Shown here one piece after another: positions 1 to 12,596 of a stretch of 64,000 nt of DNA. The notes beneath the pieces were generated by a model. It did not search any database, was not told the DNA's origin, and worked only from the letters and a program-made list of their open reading frames with translations. Position 1 is the first letter of the stretch. Each line of letters starts with the position of its first letter. Made by a program: the position numbers and the translations under genes. Where the stretch lies: positions 1,386,716 through 1,450,715 of the forward strand of contig WBMV01001237.1 of NCBI GenBank assembly GCA_013396655.1, read 5' to 3'. This DNA comes from Campylorhamphus procurvoides. Lineage: Eukaryota; Chordata; Aves; Passeriformes; Dendrocolaptidae.

Positions 1-1902
1 ATACCCATTTTGATACACCACATTCAGGGGTTTGGTTGCTTTGTCAGCTTGGTTTGTTTAACAGCAGTGGCCTTCACAGCAGTTCATTGAAAAGTGTAGT
101 GGTGCTTTTCTTTGGAGTCTCCTTGACTGGATCAATGGAAATAATCAGGTTTCAAAATTTCCAGTCAGTGATGCTCACACAGAAGCAGACCCAAAGTTTA
201 ATTGATCTACACTACCAGTTTGTCTTCTTATAAAGTTGGGCTCAAAAGCTCAGATTTAGTAATTTTTCAGTTTATCTGCCTGTTACTTGGTTGGAGCTTC
301 TTGTTTTCATTATGCTAAATTCTTCCTACAATTTCCCCTTTGCCACAATGGTACTGTCATACAAGAGCAACATTTTTGTCATAGAATCACAGCCCTTGGC
401 AAAGATTTTAGACACAGGTTAGATGTAGGAACGCATCTCACAGTGAGCTGCTTTTATATGAGATAAAATATATAAAATACATACAAAAAATTTAATCTAA
501 TATCTGTTTGTTCATTCACATTCAACAAAGAGACTTTCACTATTTTCCTCATCTCAGAGGTGAAAATACATAGAATGTTAGTTTGGCCATGCTTTGTTCT
601 TTAGATGACTCTCCTGAATTGTCATTGGCCAAAACAAAGGTGTTTATTCACTGCATCAGAATTCTTTGTTACACCTGGTTTGCTTGTTCTAATTTGTTTT
701 GCTGTGCTGTGTTTGTAGCTAAGCCTGGTGTGAAGAATGAGGAGCTCACGAAGCTCATTATGCTTCATTTGATTTGAAAATTAAATTTTGCAATTTGAGA
801 CTTGTAAACACTTTTGAGAAGGATTGCTTCCTCTAATGGAAAACTACACATTCCTACAGTGTTGTTAGGAAATAAATTTGTATCATGAATCTTTAATAAG
901 TCATTCAATGTGTTGTGCCCTTGGGCTATTGATATACCAGGAATGGTACCTGTATTCTGGAAAAAAAATGTGCAATTTGGAAATCTTTTTTTCTTTTGAA
1001 GACATGTAACAATCTGAATCTTATTAAGTTTCTAATGAGCCACAGCTATTTCAGCCTTTCCTTCTTATACTAAAGCTTCTCAAAGACAGAATACTTTGTC
1101 GTATCTACTTCCCACCAAGCCTTGGCACATTTGTTTCAGTAGAACCAAAAAGAGAGCACAATTTTATTAAGTATCACACTTTCCACTATATATTGCATAT
1201 ATTTTCAGTATCCTGTAGGGTCTTTGGTTGAGTCAGTTATTATTGAATCAGACTTTAAAGAGAGCAGACAGTGAACAGTCTCCTGCCCACGCACCTTCAA
1301 GCTATACATAAAGTATTTATAGAAGAAGGCTGAGAAGAGAAGACCAGGTTCTTTTTCCAGAGGTTTAATGTAGAACTTAATGTGTTATCTGTGGATAACA
1401 ATACGGTTTGTGCATAACAACATTCCCTTGAAAAGATGCCTTTTTCTTTGAATAATAACCTTTACGTGTTCATGTGCAATCCCGTTAAAGAATCTTTTTA
1501 AGAATTGGAATCAATAGGTTTAAGAAAGTTTAAGTGAAGTTTAATTCTTTCATTGTATATAAAGGGAGAGTTGTTATTTTGTTTTTTTCCAAAAGTGTTT
1601 AAGATGTTTAGAGTTGGAAATTAGTTCAATATTAGAAGTTGCTTACCTGGAGTTAGAAAAAACTCCATGTCCTATTTATACAGCCCCTGGTTAACTTTTC
1701 AGAGACTTAGATTCTTATACTTCAAGAAGTCATTTAAACAAATCTTTTCTTTTTGTATTTAATTGAAAAGTAGAGATAGCAGCAATATTCTACTTTGGTA
1801 TTTCCTGAGATTAAAATTCTTCAGGTAGAAATTACTCTTAAATTAACTTCAGTATTTTTTTTTATTCCATAGACATCTTTCTTTTCGGAATGCTCTAATG
1901 AA
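1..1902. other. AT-rich noncoding stretch
   Basis: No recognisable gene, RNA or repeat family is visible. Open frames are short (65 codons or fewer) and look like chance. One weak exon-like piece at 719-777 on the plus strand is listed separately. Confidence 0.6.
719..777 (+). other. weak exon-like segment (unassigned)
   Basis: A pyrimidine-biased tract ending in TTTGTAG (AG at 717-718) is followed by an open frame starting with KPGVKNEELTKLI and ending at TGA 777. The piece is richer in charged codons than its surroundings. It resembles a terminal exon, but AG sites after T-rich tracts are common in AT-rich DNA. I recognise no family and see no polyadenylation signal close behind it. Chance is the likelier explanation. 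Confidence 0.08.
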
Positions 1903-2051
1903 AAAAACCAACCAAACAAACATACAAAACCACAAAACCAAAAACAAAACAAACCCACAAAGCCCAAGGAAACCATTCTCAGGAAACAAACAAACAAACA
2001 AAAAACCCACAAACAAACAAAACAAAACAAAAAACCCACAAAACAAAAACA
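1903..2051. repeat. A/C-rich simple repeat, (CAAA)n-like
   Basis: About 150 bp is almost entirely A and C on the plus strand, built from runs of CAAA, CAAAA and ACCCACAAA. It includes a cleaner AAAC array near 1984-2000. The complementary T/G-rich strand produces two artificial phenylalanine/cysteine/valine-rich frames, which should not be taken as proteins. Confidence 0.85.
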
Positions 2052-3062
2052 TATGACAAATAGGCATCAGTTGAAGACAAAACTTAAAATAATTATATGT
2101 TATGGAAATCACTGACCAAGGTGGGAGTGATCAGATTATTTCCCTGTTGTGTAACTGGATCATGTGTATTGTTTCATATATATATATATAATTTTTTTAA
2201 CTCAAACTGGCAGTATGGAATTTCTCAAATTTATTCCTACTAAGTACACCAACCTAAAAAAAGATACTTTTCTGAATCAAGACAATGAGAGGGTGATCCA
2301 GGACCACTTTAGAATGAAATTTTAAACCCACAAACACTGTTTACAAGGGCCTCTTAAACTCATAAAGAACTCAATATTTCCTTCCAGCTAAAAAGCCCCT
2401 AACTCTGCTTTTTCTAGCACATATTTATCTTGGCCTCTCATCCCTCTCCTTGCTTTCTTTCATGTATGCCTTGGAATACAATGTCTGAAACTCCTGTTTT
2501 AACAGAAATTCTGCCCTTGCTGTGTAAATAAGGGATCACTTCATATATCTTGCAACTCTGAACTCCTGTTTGTCGATCTCAGTATGATATTTGCCTTCAC
2601 CAGTGTCATGGCGTTGACTCACACTTTGCCCAGACTCAAACATAGCCCAGACTTTTTTTCTGAAGAACTTCCATCTAATCTTTGACTCTTTATTGTGTAT
2701 TTGCAAAACTGATTATCCCTGTTTCAGTAGTTCCTTCATAGGCTGAAATTTGCTTTTAGAAATGTGTGTAGGTGTGTGTAAGTTTACAAAAGGACATAAA
2801 AGGAATTAATGAATACTAGTAATTGCTCTCGGTTAAGACTAGTCACAATGCTAATAAAAATTTTTGGGGAGTTCTTGAGTTTTGGTGTCTTGCCCTTAGT
2901 TCAGTTACATGTCTGAGATGCTCTTAGAAGTAAGACTCTGAAGTTGTACTGTCAGGCTGAATTAAGTAATTAGGACAGAAGCAGACACAAGGCTCCTGTA
3001 CAAGAAACTTAATTTTAGTTTCAAACTCTCTGCAAGGAATTGTTGGGTTTTGTTTTGCATTG
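2052..3062. other. AT-rich noncoding stretch
   Basis: Nothing recognisable apart from the short AT dinucleotide run at 2176-2190, listed separately. Confidence 0.6.
2176..2190. repeat. (AT)n microsatellite
   Basis: About seven and a half uninterrupted AT units, followed by a short T run. Confidence 0.85.
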
Positions 3063-3400
3063 GAGGAAGACTCAGATGGGATTGTTCTCCCTGGAGAAGA
3101 GAAGGCTCTGGGGAGGCTTTAGACCCACTTTAAGGCCTAAAGGGGCTCCAAGAGAGCTGGAGAGTGACTTATGACAGGGACAAATTGATAGAGGACAGTT
3201 TTAGTTAGATATTAGGAAGGAATTCTTGGCTGTGAGGGTGGTGAGACCCTGGCGCAGGTTGCCCAGAGAAGCTGTGGCTGCTTCATCCCTGGAAGTGTCC
3301 AAGGTCAGGTTGGATGGAGCTGTAACCAATTTGATCTAGTGAGGGATTGGAACCAGATGGTCTTTAAGGACTCTTCCAACCCAACTGTTCTTTAATTCCG
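3063..3400 (+). mobile_element. CR1 LINE, 3' end fragment
   Basis: A 5'-truncated CR1 retrotransposon in plus orientation. Diagnostic pieces appear in the expected order: a TCTCCCTGGAGAAGAGAAGG segment, 'GGGGCTCCAAGAGAGCTGGAG', 'GTGAGACCCTGGCGCAGGTT', 'GCCCAGAGAAGCTGTGGCTGC', 'CCCTGGAAGTGTCCAAGG', and a tail with GGATTGGAACCAGATGGTC and TTCCAACCCAACTGTTCT. This covers only the last coding codons and the 3' untranslated part. The tail octamers are decayed, so the copy is not recent. It is the commonest class of avian interspersed repeat. Confidence 0.93.
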
Positions 3401-3960
3401 TTTTTTTCAGGTTAAGTTCACATAAAAATACAAACTCCTATTCCATGTGTGCAATCCGGGTTTCCAGTCAGCACCTGAGTGTTGTGAGCAGGGAATAAGC
3501 ACCAGGTAGAGGTGCAAAGAGAGGACCCTCATGGAAGGAAGATGGGCTGAGTCATTTGAGAGGCTGTGCCAGAGCATTTCAGCCCCGACTCCTACACAGG
3601 AGCTCTGTCTGTCTTTGCTAACAAGCTGAAATCCTGGGCTGGCAGTGAATGCTTGCATTGAGTGCCATTAACTCATGCAGCTATTCACTATGCAAATTGG
3701 GGGGGTTGCTATGGCAACCTGCAGCCTAAACCAGCCATCCCTGCGAGCCCACCAGGCCCGGGGGATGCTGGACCCCACGGTGTGCAGGGTGTGCTTTGGT
3801 CCCCAGGGTGAGATGGGGTGGCAAGGACAGCACTGCACAAACACCCTGCTCTGTGTGCAACCACCCTGTCAGGTGGAACTTACATCCTTCGTAAGGTGGA
3901 ACCCACCACCTGCTCTTCCTCTGCATGGGAAACACCAGCCACATATTTACTTTTAAGGTT
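3401..3960. other. moderately GC-rich noncoding patch with clustered promoter-type motifs
   Basis: Base composition rises here relative to the flanks. The open frames on both strands (for example 93 codons at 3675-3956 plus) match no protein I know and overlap each other, as expected for GC-richer noncoding DNA. A TGAGTCA AP-1-type site lies near 3549. The octamer/CCAAT/X-box group at 3690-3718 is listed separately. Confidence 0.4.
3690..3718. promoter_or_regulatory. octamer, CCAAT box and RFX X-box cluster
   Basis: ATGCAAAT (3690-3697) is a perfect POU octamer. It overlaps ATTGG (3695-3699), an inverted CCAAT box. After a G run comes GTTGCTATGGCAAC (3705-3718), which fits the RFX consensus GTHNYYATRRNAAC at every position and is a near-perfect palindrome. 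On the minus strand the order is X-box, CCAAT, octamer. RFX factors bind such X-boxes in ciliary-gene and MHC class II promoters, usually beside NF-Y/CCAAT. No gene start is visible nearby, so an enhancer or an unseen noncoding transcript is the inference. Confidence 0.4.
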
Positions 3961-6900
3961 TTTTCTCTTTTATATGGAAATTAAGGCAAATAATGATTTG
4001 TGACAGTTAACTTTAAAATTTGTAATGAGATAACTCTTAATAGGTTTTTTTTTCCTAGTGAAGAATATTTTGTGATTGCATTATTTTCTCCATTATTGCC
4101 CTTGCATATTTTTTGTGTTAACTAACCTACCAGTCTTCTTTATTTTTTTTTTTTTAACATTTGCCTTAGTCTTTCACTGCAATGACAGAAATCACTTTTA
4201 TTAATTTCACTAGCAATTTAATATTTGGTGTATTTAAAGCACTGTGAGCAGTCTGCAGGAGCAGCTGAATGATGCACAGCAGGCTCAGGAATGGTTAAAA
4301 CCACAGCAGTGTTGTTAAGGTACAAATGCTACATCATTCACACCTTGCTGTTTAAGAGGAGCAGTGCTTGTAGAAAGCCTTAACGCTTAGAGCTAGAGTA
4401 GTACCAAACATAAAATAAAGCAAGCAACCCAACCACCTGATGAATTGGTACAGGGATTACCTTCATGATGCTCATTTTTCTTTCCAGTCTGCACCTTTAC
4501 AGCCTTTGCTGCAGAGACAGAGCATTCCTGTGTTTTTCATTGAATTTGTTGTACAACCTGGGGGTTGTTTCATTTTCAACCAAACTCTAAAGTTTTCTTC
4601 TTAACTCCTATATAGACAAGCCTGACCTCATTTTCAGAGTCCTCCCTTTCCTGAAGTGTGCTCACCCCTTTAAACGTCACTGAGCAGCACCTCAGCAGGC
4701 CTGAAGTTATTTCAATAATTCTTTTAAGCATATTGGCAATACAGGCTTAGAAAAGCTTCCCTCTGATGAAGCTGGTTTTTTTTTTTTTTTAAATTATCAA
4801 GCTGCATCTTAGAACAAATGTGTTCTTCCCTTTTGTTATGTTTCCTTCCTCTCCCTCTCCCCTACCCCACAAGAAAGCTGCTTCAGCATCTCACCCCTCT
4901 GGGAGTTATAAACCAGTTTCTTGTTTGTAGCCTGAATTTCTCCTTTGCTTTAATGCTGATGTGACAACACTATCAGAAGCTTGAACAGCTTTTATTTTTT
5001 TCCCCCCAGTGGTTGCCCTCACTAAAGTATTTGTAAATTACAGTCGTTCAGTCAATAAATAAACTTTATTGTGTATTTAAGCTGATGCTTAAAGTAATTC
5101 TGAAACACAAAATGCCCACAAATTTTGGCTTGATTTCTCGGCAACAACTTAGCTTGAATCCTGAAGCTCTGGTGAAAGTAAGATTGTGCTTGGAGACTTG
5201 TGTGTAGGCCCATTGCCTTGTGCCAGTAGGAGATAAACTGCTCATCAGAGGTCCTGAACACAGCACCACCATTCCTTGCTCTTCCCATCCCTCCTTCTCC
5301 ATCCCAGGACTATTTTCAGCCTTCAGAAAAAGCCCTAGAATGGGGACAGAGGACCAAAACATATAAGAATAAAAATCACAAGAAGCTGCCTATAAAGAAC
5401 TGTGACTCCTGTGATTAGAACACGTCAAGGGTGACCATGAGGGTTGATTGTAGATCTCAGTATTGATAAAGAATTACATGTTTTTTCTGTTACATGCATT
5501 CAATTATCCTTCAAAAACAGTGTTCATTAACTGGACAAAAGCTAAGAACTTGGTTTGGTTTTGAGAGAAAATTCAAAGCACAGGGTAGAAATTTACTACT
5601 TTTCCATTGAATTCATGCAAACAAACATTTCAAAATAAATTTCTCATTTTTTTTTAATAACATTATGAACCCTCAAATTGATAGATCTAGGCAAAATAAC
5701 CTTTAGTTTCTAAATGTCTTTAGTGACCTGAAGACAATGACCTGTTATACATCTTTCTGGTCTTAAAAGCTCTCTGAAAACTCTATTAGTTTATACAGTT
5801 CAGTGTCACCTTTAGCAGAAAGTGACTTGCCTTAGGAGCTTGTTTTACAAATTTTGGGAAAGGGTTGGAATATTACGATGTGCAGCATTAAACTGAACAT
5901 GGTTAAAGGCTGAATGAGTGACAAATGCCTCTGGAAATGTTTAAAGAGAGCCATCTATTTCACAAGGACACTTGAAAGAAAACAGCTTTGAAAAGAAAAA
6001 AGATAAACTTTGGGACATTCACTTTTTATCAGGGAAAAAAATGGACTATATTTTGTACAGAGAAATTCTTGTCTAGGAGAAGAAACACGAAGTGTTCAAA
6101 GAGATGTATTTCTTCTTCAGGAAGGCAAGATCTTAGAGATTCACCTAAAACAAGGGAAATTTTTTATATGGAAAAAAAAGAAAAAAAGGTCAAATTTTCC
6201 AATCCCTTAAATTCAAAAGTAGCCAGATTTACCTTTATTTTCAATGAGATGTGATCTTCTAAAGTCATAGCAAATTAACATTTCTCAGGATCTGGATTTT
6301 TAAATGATATCTTTGAATGAGTCTTCAGGGGCCTTAGATATATAGAGAGATACAGAGATAACTGTAGCTGCACAGTTATGTAATCAGGTAATAATTTGGG
6401 GGTTAAATACATTTTGAAATACCTGTTCCTTGCAGAATTATTTTTGATTCTTTTCTGGAGGGATTTTTGTACAATGTGAAGCAGACTGCAGCAAGTGTGA
6501 CCTGGCTGGTTTGCCTCTGATTAGTTATTTGCCTTTGAGAAGAGCTTGCTTTAAGTCTCAGCTTAAGGAAAACAGAGGAGACCTGGTTTGGCAATATTGC
6601 AATAGCTTGGAAACCTAGTCAAAGTATTTTCTGTATGTTTCATTTCTAACTGCTGTTCATCTTTATATTTCAGTGGTGAATAACAGTACCTTTTAGGTAG
6701 ATACACTCAGAGAGTAAAAATTAAGATCTATTTTGATCACCTTCCAGTCAAAGTTCAATAACTACTTTGCCTTTTATCGGTTCAATTTTTAGATGAAAAT
6801 ATTTATGTGACAGAAAAGGGGTCTAGATCTGATCCTTAGAGTTATAACTATCTAGCACTTAATAGACATTTGACAGTGTTAACACTAAAAGCAAAAGGAT

Positions 6901-8324
6901 GCCTTTTTTAATCCAGTAATCCAATCTTTCTCTGCACATAAGGAATGGTTTAGGAGAAATATTTCTATAGAGCCCCATAAATGTTCAATTTTTATTTTTT
7001 CACCTATACGTGCAGTGGATTTTTGAACTGCTGCATTTTGAAAACAAAAATTTTTTTAAATTACAACCATCTTAGCCACAGATCTGTCAGCTTTAGGTAA
7101 GCATCATTCATATTATGAGAGTTGCAACTTAATTGTTCTCTTGGCACAGCAGGGAAGAAACAGGAGAGGCCAGCATTGCACCCTTGTGGGATTGCCTTCA
7201 TGAAGGGCAGCAAAGAGATGAAAGCACACTGATATATTTGCATTAAAAATACATTTAACAAACCGTAGGAAAGAAGCAGGTAAAGAATATTTGAGTACTT
7301 TCCCAGTCTGATATTCATATTTCCAACTTAAATCTCCAGCATCTGATTAAATAGCACCAGTCATTCCATTAAATACGTGTGTGGAATGAACATACATTTT
7401 TAACATTAGGCTCCAGAAGTAATTTTAATTAGAGGAAGGCAAACTTTTATATAGCACAGAAACTTTTATTTCTCTTTCTTTTGTTCTCAGTTTTAATTGG
7501 ACATGGTTTCTCTGAAAGTTGTTGGCTGTTATGGTGTGTGCAGGTTTGGATAGGGAAAATGTATCTTCCCATGAGTAAAGATAACATATCTAAAAGCACA
7601 AGGCTTCTTGCAATTTTTGAATGCACATCATGAAAAAAGATCCTACTTGGGATCTGTTTCTCCCCTTTGTAAAGAGTTTTATTTATGATGTTATTAATAA
7701 CATATTTATTATTGCTTTTTCACAACAGTAGAAAATAGCAGTTTAATATTACTTGTTTATATCAGCTGTCACTTCCTTCAAAGTTGACAATTTCATACGC
7801 TATTTTTAAATCTGATTTTGTTTTACTAATAACAAAATAAGCATCTCAGACTGTTTTTTCCTTACTGAAAAATGTATATAAAAATATATTTAACACTGTG
7901 TGCAACAAACTGTACCCAGAGCTTGAACAGTGCAGCTTCAGGGGATAGATTATACAAAAATGGGAGTGTGTTTTTGTCACAGTGCTTCTTGTCCCCACTG
8001 AAATTTGTATTTAAGCACTGAAGGAGCATAGAGAGTGGAGCAGGGAGGAATAAGAGTGTTCAGCAAGGGAAACTAAAAGAGAAAATACAAAATAGATGCA
8101 GGAGGCAAATGCTGAAATGTGCAGGCCTTCCTTCAGTCCATCTTTAATTGTATTAACTGCAAGGTTTTATCTGTAATCTCTTCATTTTCCCTCATTAAAA
8201 AATAATGGAGTTTATTCTGTACTCTGCTACATTAGTTTTATGCAGGGGTGACTTTAATAAAGCTTTTGAAATCAGAAACCTCAATTCAATGTGGGTTCCA
8301 CAGAGCACAGTCTGCATCCACCTT
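3961..8324. other. AT-rich noncoding stretch
   Basis: No gene, RNA gene or recognisable mobile element. It contains a 15-base T run at about 4776-4790, a C/T-rich tract at about 4841-4869 and short AT-rich runs. The open frames (98 codons or fewer) have no recognisable content. Confidence 0.55.
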
Positions 8325-8397
8325 GTGTGAAATCCTGACCCAGTGAAATCAATGGCAAAATTCCCATTGACTTCAAACAACGTTGGATTTCACACCC
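8325..8397. repeat. ancient amniote interspersed repeat fragment
   Basis: The stretch contains TTCCCATTGACTTCAAA next to GGATTTCAC, plus an inverted partner GTGAAATCCTGACCC. I recognise this signature (a CCCATTGACTTCAATGG-type core with GGATTTCACCC) as recurring in amniote genomes, especially turtles and archosaurs. The family name is uncertain from memory, so none is given. The two GTGAAATCC/GGATTTCAC arms could pair in a hairpin. Confidence 0.45.
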
Positions 8398-9539
8398 AAT
8401 CTCCTCTTCCTTTTTTCTTCAGCCTCTCTGCTTTTGCTAAATGTGATTGCTTTTCCCAGATGGACCTCTTAATGCTATGCACAATGATCATTTCCACTTT
8501 CTTTTAAAAAATAGTGCAAGTCTTGTAAGGAAAATTCTGTCTTTTCTTCTTTGTTTCTTTTTGTGCAATACTGACATCCTCCATGGTAAGGACAAAATGC
8601 CATTCCCTGATTTACTAACAGTATTTTGTCTAATTTTTTTTACTCACAGTTTTAAAAGGCATGGTTTTCTGATGTTCACATGTTAAGTATCATTTGGCTA
8701 CATATAACTGGAGCACAAGTTTTTGATGAGAACTCTGTTCCACAATGAATATTTATATCCACATATAGCAAATCACACAAACAGCTAACCTGCAATGTAT
8801 TTTTAATTTCCACCTTACTCATAACCTCAACTCTGCTGCGTTTTGATCACATCATGTCACCTTAACACTTCTTTAAGAAATAAACTAGAATTCAGATACT
8901 CTGATGAAGTCATGAAAGTAGCCAGTTTTACATAAACCAGTAATGTTCTCAAAACATCACAGATAAAACAGTATGGTTCTTTAAAGTTATAATTTGCTTT
9001 TAAATTATAAGTTGTAAACATGTGTCTGCAGGTCTAATATCTACACCAGTTTGCAGTTCTACTCTGTCTGATATGCTCTTACAGTCTAAACATGTAATTT
9101 GACATTTCAAAGGTTATTTTTATGGTTCATGCCCTAAGTACCAATTTTTCCCATAACACTGTTTTGTGTTCAACACCATTGAATAATTAGTATACTCCAA
9201 AACACACACGCAGTTTTTCGTGGAAGGTAACCTACAGATAAGCAAACAGGAGAATGCAGCTATCACACACAAATAATTCAACTTGTTGAAAGCAATTCAT
9301 GCATTAGAACGGTAAGCCAAGGGACTCATAATTTTTAAATTTTGGCAATTTTTGGGGTCTTATTTGGTAGTTTTGCCATTAGCTCTGTTACTCTCGGGCT
9401 GCTTTCTGGTTCATATTCCTATCAGGATTGCTCTGACAGCAGCTCAGCCTTCCAGAACATCAGCTGCTCCCCCTCTGTTGGTGCTCTGCAGACTTTCTTA
9501 GTGTGCTCTGTCTTCTTTTCCAGGTCACTACCACATTTA
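8398..9539. other. AT-rich noncoding stretch
   Basis: Nothing recognisable. Short open frames only. Confidence 0.55.
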
Positions 9540-9890
9540 CCTCTGCTGAGCCTGAGGAGTGACACTCTTCACTGCCCACCAGCTGGAATTAAACTCCCAG
9601 TCTCAACCCAAGAGTTGATCCAATTTTCCATCCAACTTATGATTCACTTACCCACTTTGGATCTTACCAATATGGCTCTAAAAATACAGGGAGTAGCAGT
9701 GTCAAAAGCCCTGCTAAAACTGTAAATTAGATTAACACCAGGTGATGTCCCCTGGCTTGCAGAGCCTGTCATCTTTTCATGGCAAGCAATCAAGTTGTCA
9801 GGCAGAACCTGGCTCAGGAAAGGCTTCCAGAAGGATTTGCTCCATAACCCTTCTAGGCACAAAGGTAGAGCTCCTCAGCTTTCATCTACA
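9540..9890 (-). mobile_element. CR1 LINE ORF2 relic (reverse-transcriptase region)
   Basis: Read on the minus strand, this is a decayed piece of the CR1 reverse transcriptase. GTGCCTAGAAGGGTTATGG and GAGCAAATCCTTCTGGAAGCC (9822-9862) correspond to the usual VPGKVMEQILLEA segment. Further on, FSRAFDT (about 9702-9719) corresponds to the DFSKAFDT motif around the first catalytic aspartate. A WMENW segment (near 9634) matches the RWIENWL block. The segments are in the right order but in different frames with stops, and the YADD catalytic box is not seen. The element is dead and old. The open frame here at 9644-9862 minus is a remnant of it, and plus-strand frames are shadows. Confidence 0.7.
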
Positions 9891-12596
9891 GCATCCTTTT
9901 GATGCCCAGCACAGCATCACGTGTGCTGATCCCTTATCTTCTCCCACAAGCTCTCCCTGGTCCATCAGCTCCCCCAGGATGGGCTGTCTGAGTTCCAGTT
10001 GTTCCTCTGCACTGGACAACACAGTCTCTGCACTGTCCCTGCTCTTTCCAGAACAGCTTCTCTCTATCTGTGTTTTACAGAGGTGGGTATGATTTTGACA
10101 GGCAGACAAAAGAAAAAAAAAACAAAAAACATGGCCTTTGCAATTCATGTTGAGTGTGGGAATGGGAAATACAGGAATCTGCTTTACTAGCAGTGTCTCA
10201 CACCACGTCTCTGTCATCAGCAACTACAAAGAACTACTTCATAAGAGATATTTTATCTTGAAATTGGTGCAGGTAAAAAATAGAAGAAATAAATCTGGGG
10301 CTTATAAGCAGAGATGGTTTAGAAAAATGGTCTTAATATTGCCTTTGACAGATAAACAGAGTTTGAAGAATGCTTGAATTAGTACAAGCTACCCATACCT
10401 TCTATTTATATTTTCTTTTTATCTTTGAAACCATAAACTCTTCTAAAATTGTCACAGACACAGACAATGCAATACCTAGTGGTTAGGTAACAGTTTCTGA
10501 CAATATTAGCCTTGTTTTTCATTTTAACAATTCTCTTCAATTAATATATATATATATATAGCCTGCTAAGGTAATTGTAAAGTGCTGTGTATTCCTTCAG
10601 TAGGATTTTTAGCTTTTTTCTTGTTTTTGACTTTAAAAGTTACCCAGTTTATATCATAGTAGCTATATACCTCCTCCCACTGTCTGGTTAATAATTATAA
10701 CAACAATTTGCTAAGTGATGACTGGAGTAGCTTACAAGTTTTTGCCATGGTGTTTTTAAGCTCTATGTGAGAGTTGAATTCTAAGGAGTGGAAAGTATAT
10801 GTATTTTGTCCAACTGTTTTTGTTTTTCTACTATTATGAAGAGTTGAAAGTATTCTTCCATTTCTGGTCTTCTTGAAACATCTACTCCTGAGCAATGGGA
10901 TTTTCTTGTCCTCAGAAATAACCTGGGACTCGAAGGCTGAACGGGGATGTTCCAAATTACTCTGGAACTGTAGCCAGTAATAGCAGTAGAGAAAGAGTCT
11001 AAAATATTCTATTTTAAATACATCATGACTGCCATTTGGAAAGAAGTAAATTGAAATTATGCTATTTAATATTTACCATATTTATCTTTGTAAGTTTGGT
11101 TAGTTGAGGGTTTTTTAAGATAGTTTTAGCCCATTAGTGCAAAATACTGGTAACTGTGTTAGAAGAATAAGATTTATAAATACCTTCATAATAAATTCCA
11201 TCAAAGTTTGCTTTCTAATATAATTATATATGCAGTTTGATGGTTCTGTAATCACTGCTGTCTTTATTTAAAATTAAATTACATGTTCTTAGCTGTAAGA
11301 AGTCACACTAGAAAAAATGTTGGGTAAGAACAAAGATTTCCAGAGTTACAATCTCACTAGGAACCTCTCTAAAGTGTATCTGGCACAATGATTAAAGGTA
11401 ATGTTTTTGTAGTTCATAAAATTTCAGTATTGGACAATAAAAGATTCTAAATTAGATACAAGAGTTTTTAGGAACTCAGACTAGCTAGATTTAACTGGAA
11501 TGCTATTTATTTCTATTATGTGTGTAGGGAAATGTTAAAGGAGTTGACCTTCCAGCACCTAGCATGAAAGCATTTACAACTCCATTAAACTGAGGATATA
11601 CGTTTCAACCTGTCTGTGTCTTCCCCTGAGACATTTAATTTTGCCAGCATTTACTTTTGTTGGAAATAAAAGGAATTATATCAGTAAGCTGGAAACACAA
11701 GTTAATGTGTGAGGATTATGAAACATCATGTTTTCTGATTTTGGAAGTTTTAGCGGGTGACTCTGCTGAGGCTCTGAAGAACAGCACAAAAGAAGGATTG
11801 CAGATAGAAAATATCTGATAAAAACTGTGCATATTTACTGGCCTTATGGGTATGTGCATCCATTCTGAAAATTCATGGTTTTCTTCTTGAAGATTTACTA
11901 CTGATAGAGGGAATTTCCCCCCTATTTTACCAGTTTATCAGTGTTCTGAGTATTTATTTTCTTGCTTTCAAAATGCATAAAGTATGCCATTATGAAATAT
12001 TTTTAATATTTGGGTTTATTATTGGGTTTTAAGTAGTAAAGAAAAAAAAAGAAACTGCATTTTACATATATCATGGTATAAGAATATTGGAGTAAATTAA
12101 TGAAAAAACACTAGTTCCATGGTAATTTTTTTCCTTATATTTCTGCAAACATAGTAAAGCACTTGGCAAAAATAAGAATTAAACTGGATGATCCAATTCT
12201 AGTTAATTTCACATACTTATGCACTGCTGTTAGTTGAGAAAATAGTTCTCCCAGTTATCTGAAGGGCAGGATGACACAATTTAAAATCAAAGCACTGTCA
12301 GTCACATTTGCTTGCAATCTGGTAGGAAAATGGCAGTTGCCACAATTTCTGACAGAAATTCTTTGATGTTTTGTGGAAAAAGTATTTTGTTATTAAAAGT
12401 TGTATTGATTTCTCAAATTCATATTAACATTGCCGCTTAAAGTCTGTCATGGTGTGAAAATTATGCACAAACACAACAATGGCTGGAAGGATTAGCAGAG
12501 TCAAGAGGAGAGAGAGTCTTTTAATGTGCTACATGGGCAAGCTTGATAGTCTTCTACAATATTTCCCTCTTGGCCAAGTCTATAATCCTCTTCCAG
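9891..12596. other. AT-rich noncoding stretch
   Basis: 9891-10090 is somewhat richer in GC and may continue the CR1 relic upstream, but I cannot match it. The rest is AT-rich with no recognisable gene or repeat except the AT dinucleotide run at 10544-10560. Confidence 0.5.
10544..10560. repeat. (AT)n microsatellite
   Basis: About eight uninterrupted AT units. Confidence 0.85.

Noticed and set aside
583..777. 64-codon frame as a gene
   Set aside because: Short, no recognised domain. Only its last part has exon-like texture, and that is kept as a very low-confidence note.
1821..2112. Two overlapping minus-strand frames rich in Phe, Cys, Val and Leu, like membrane proteins
   Set aside because: They translate the complement of the A/C-rich simple repeat at 1903-2051. 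The composition is an artefact.
12446..12480. TGTCATGGTGTGA resembling the start of a bird LTR
   Set aside because: Only a few bases match, with no paired LTR, target duplication or polyadenylation signal at a suitable distance.
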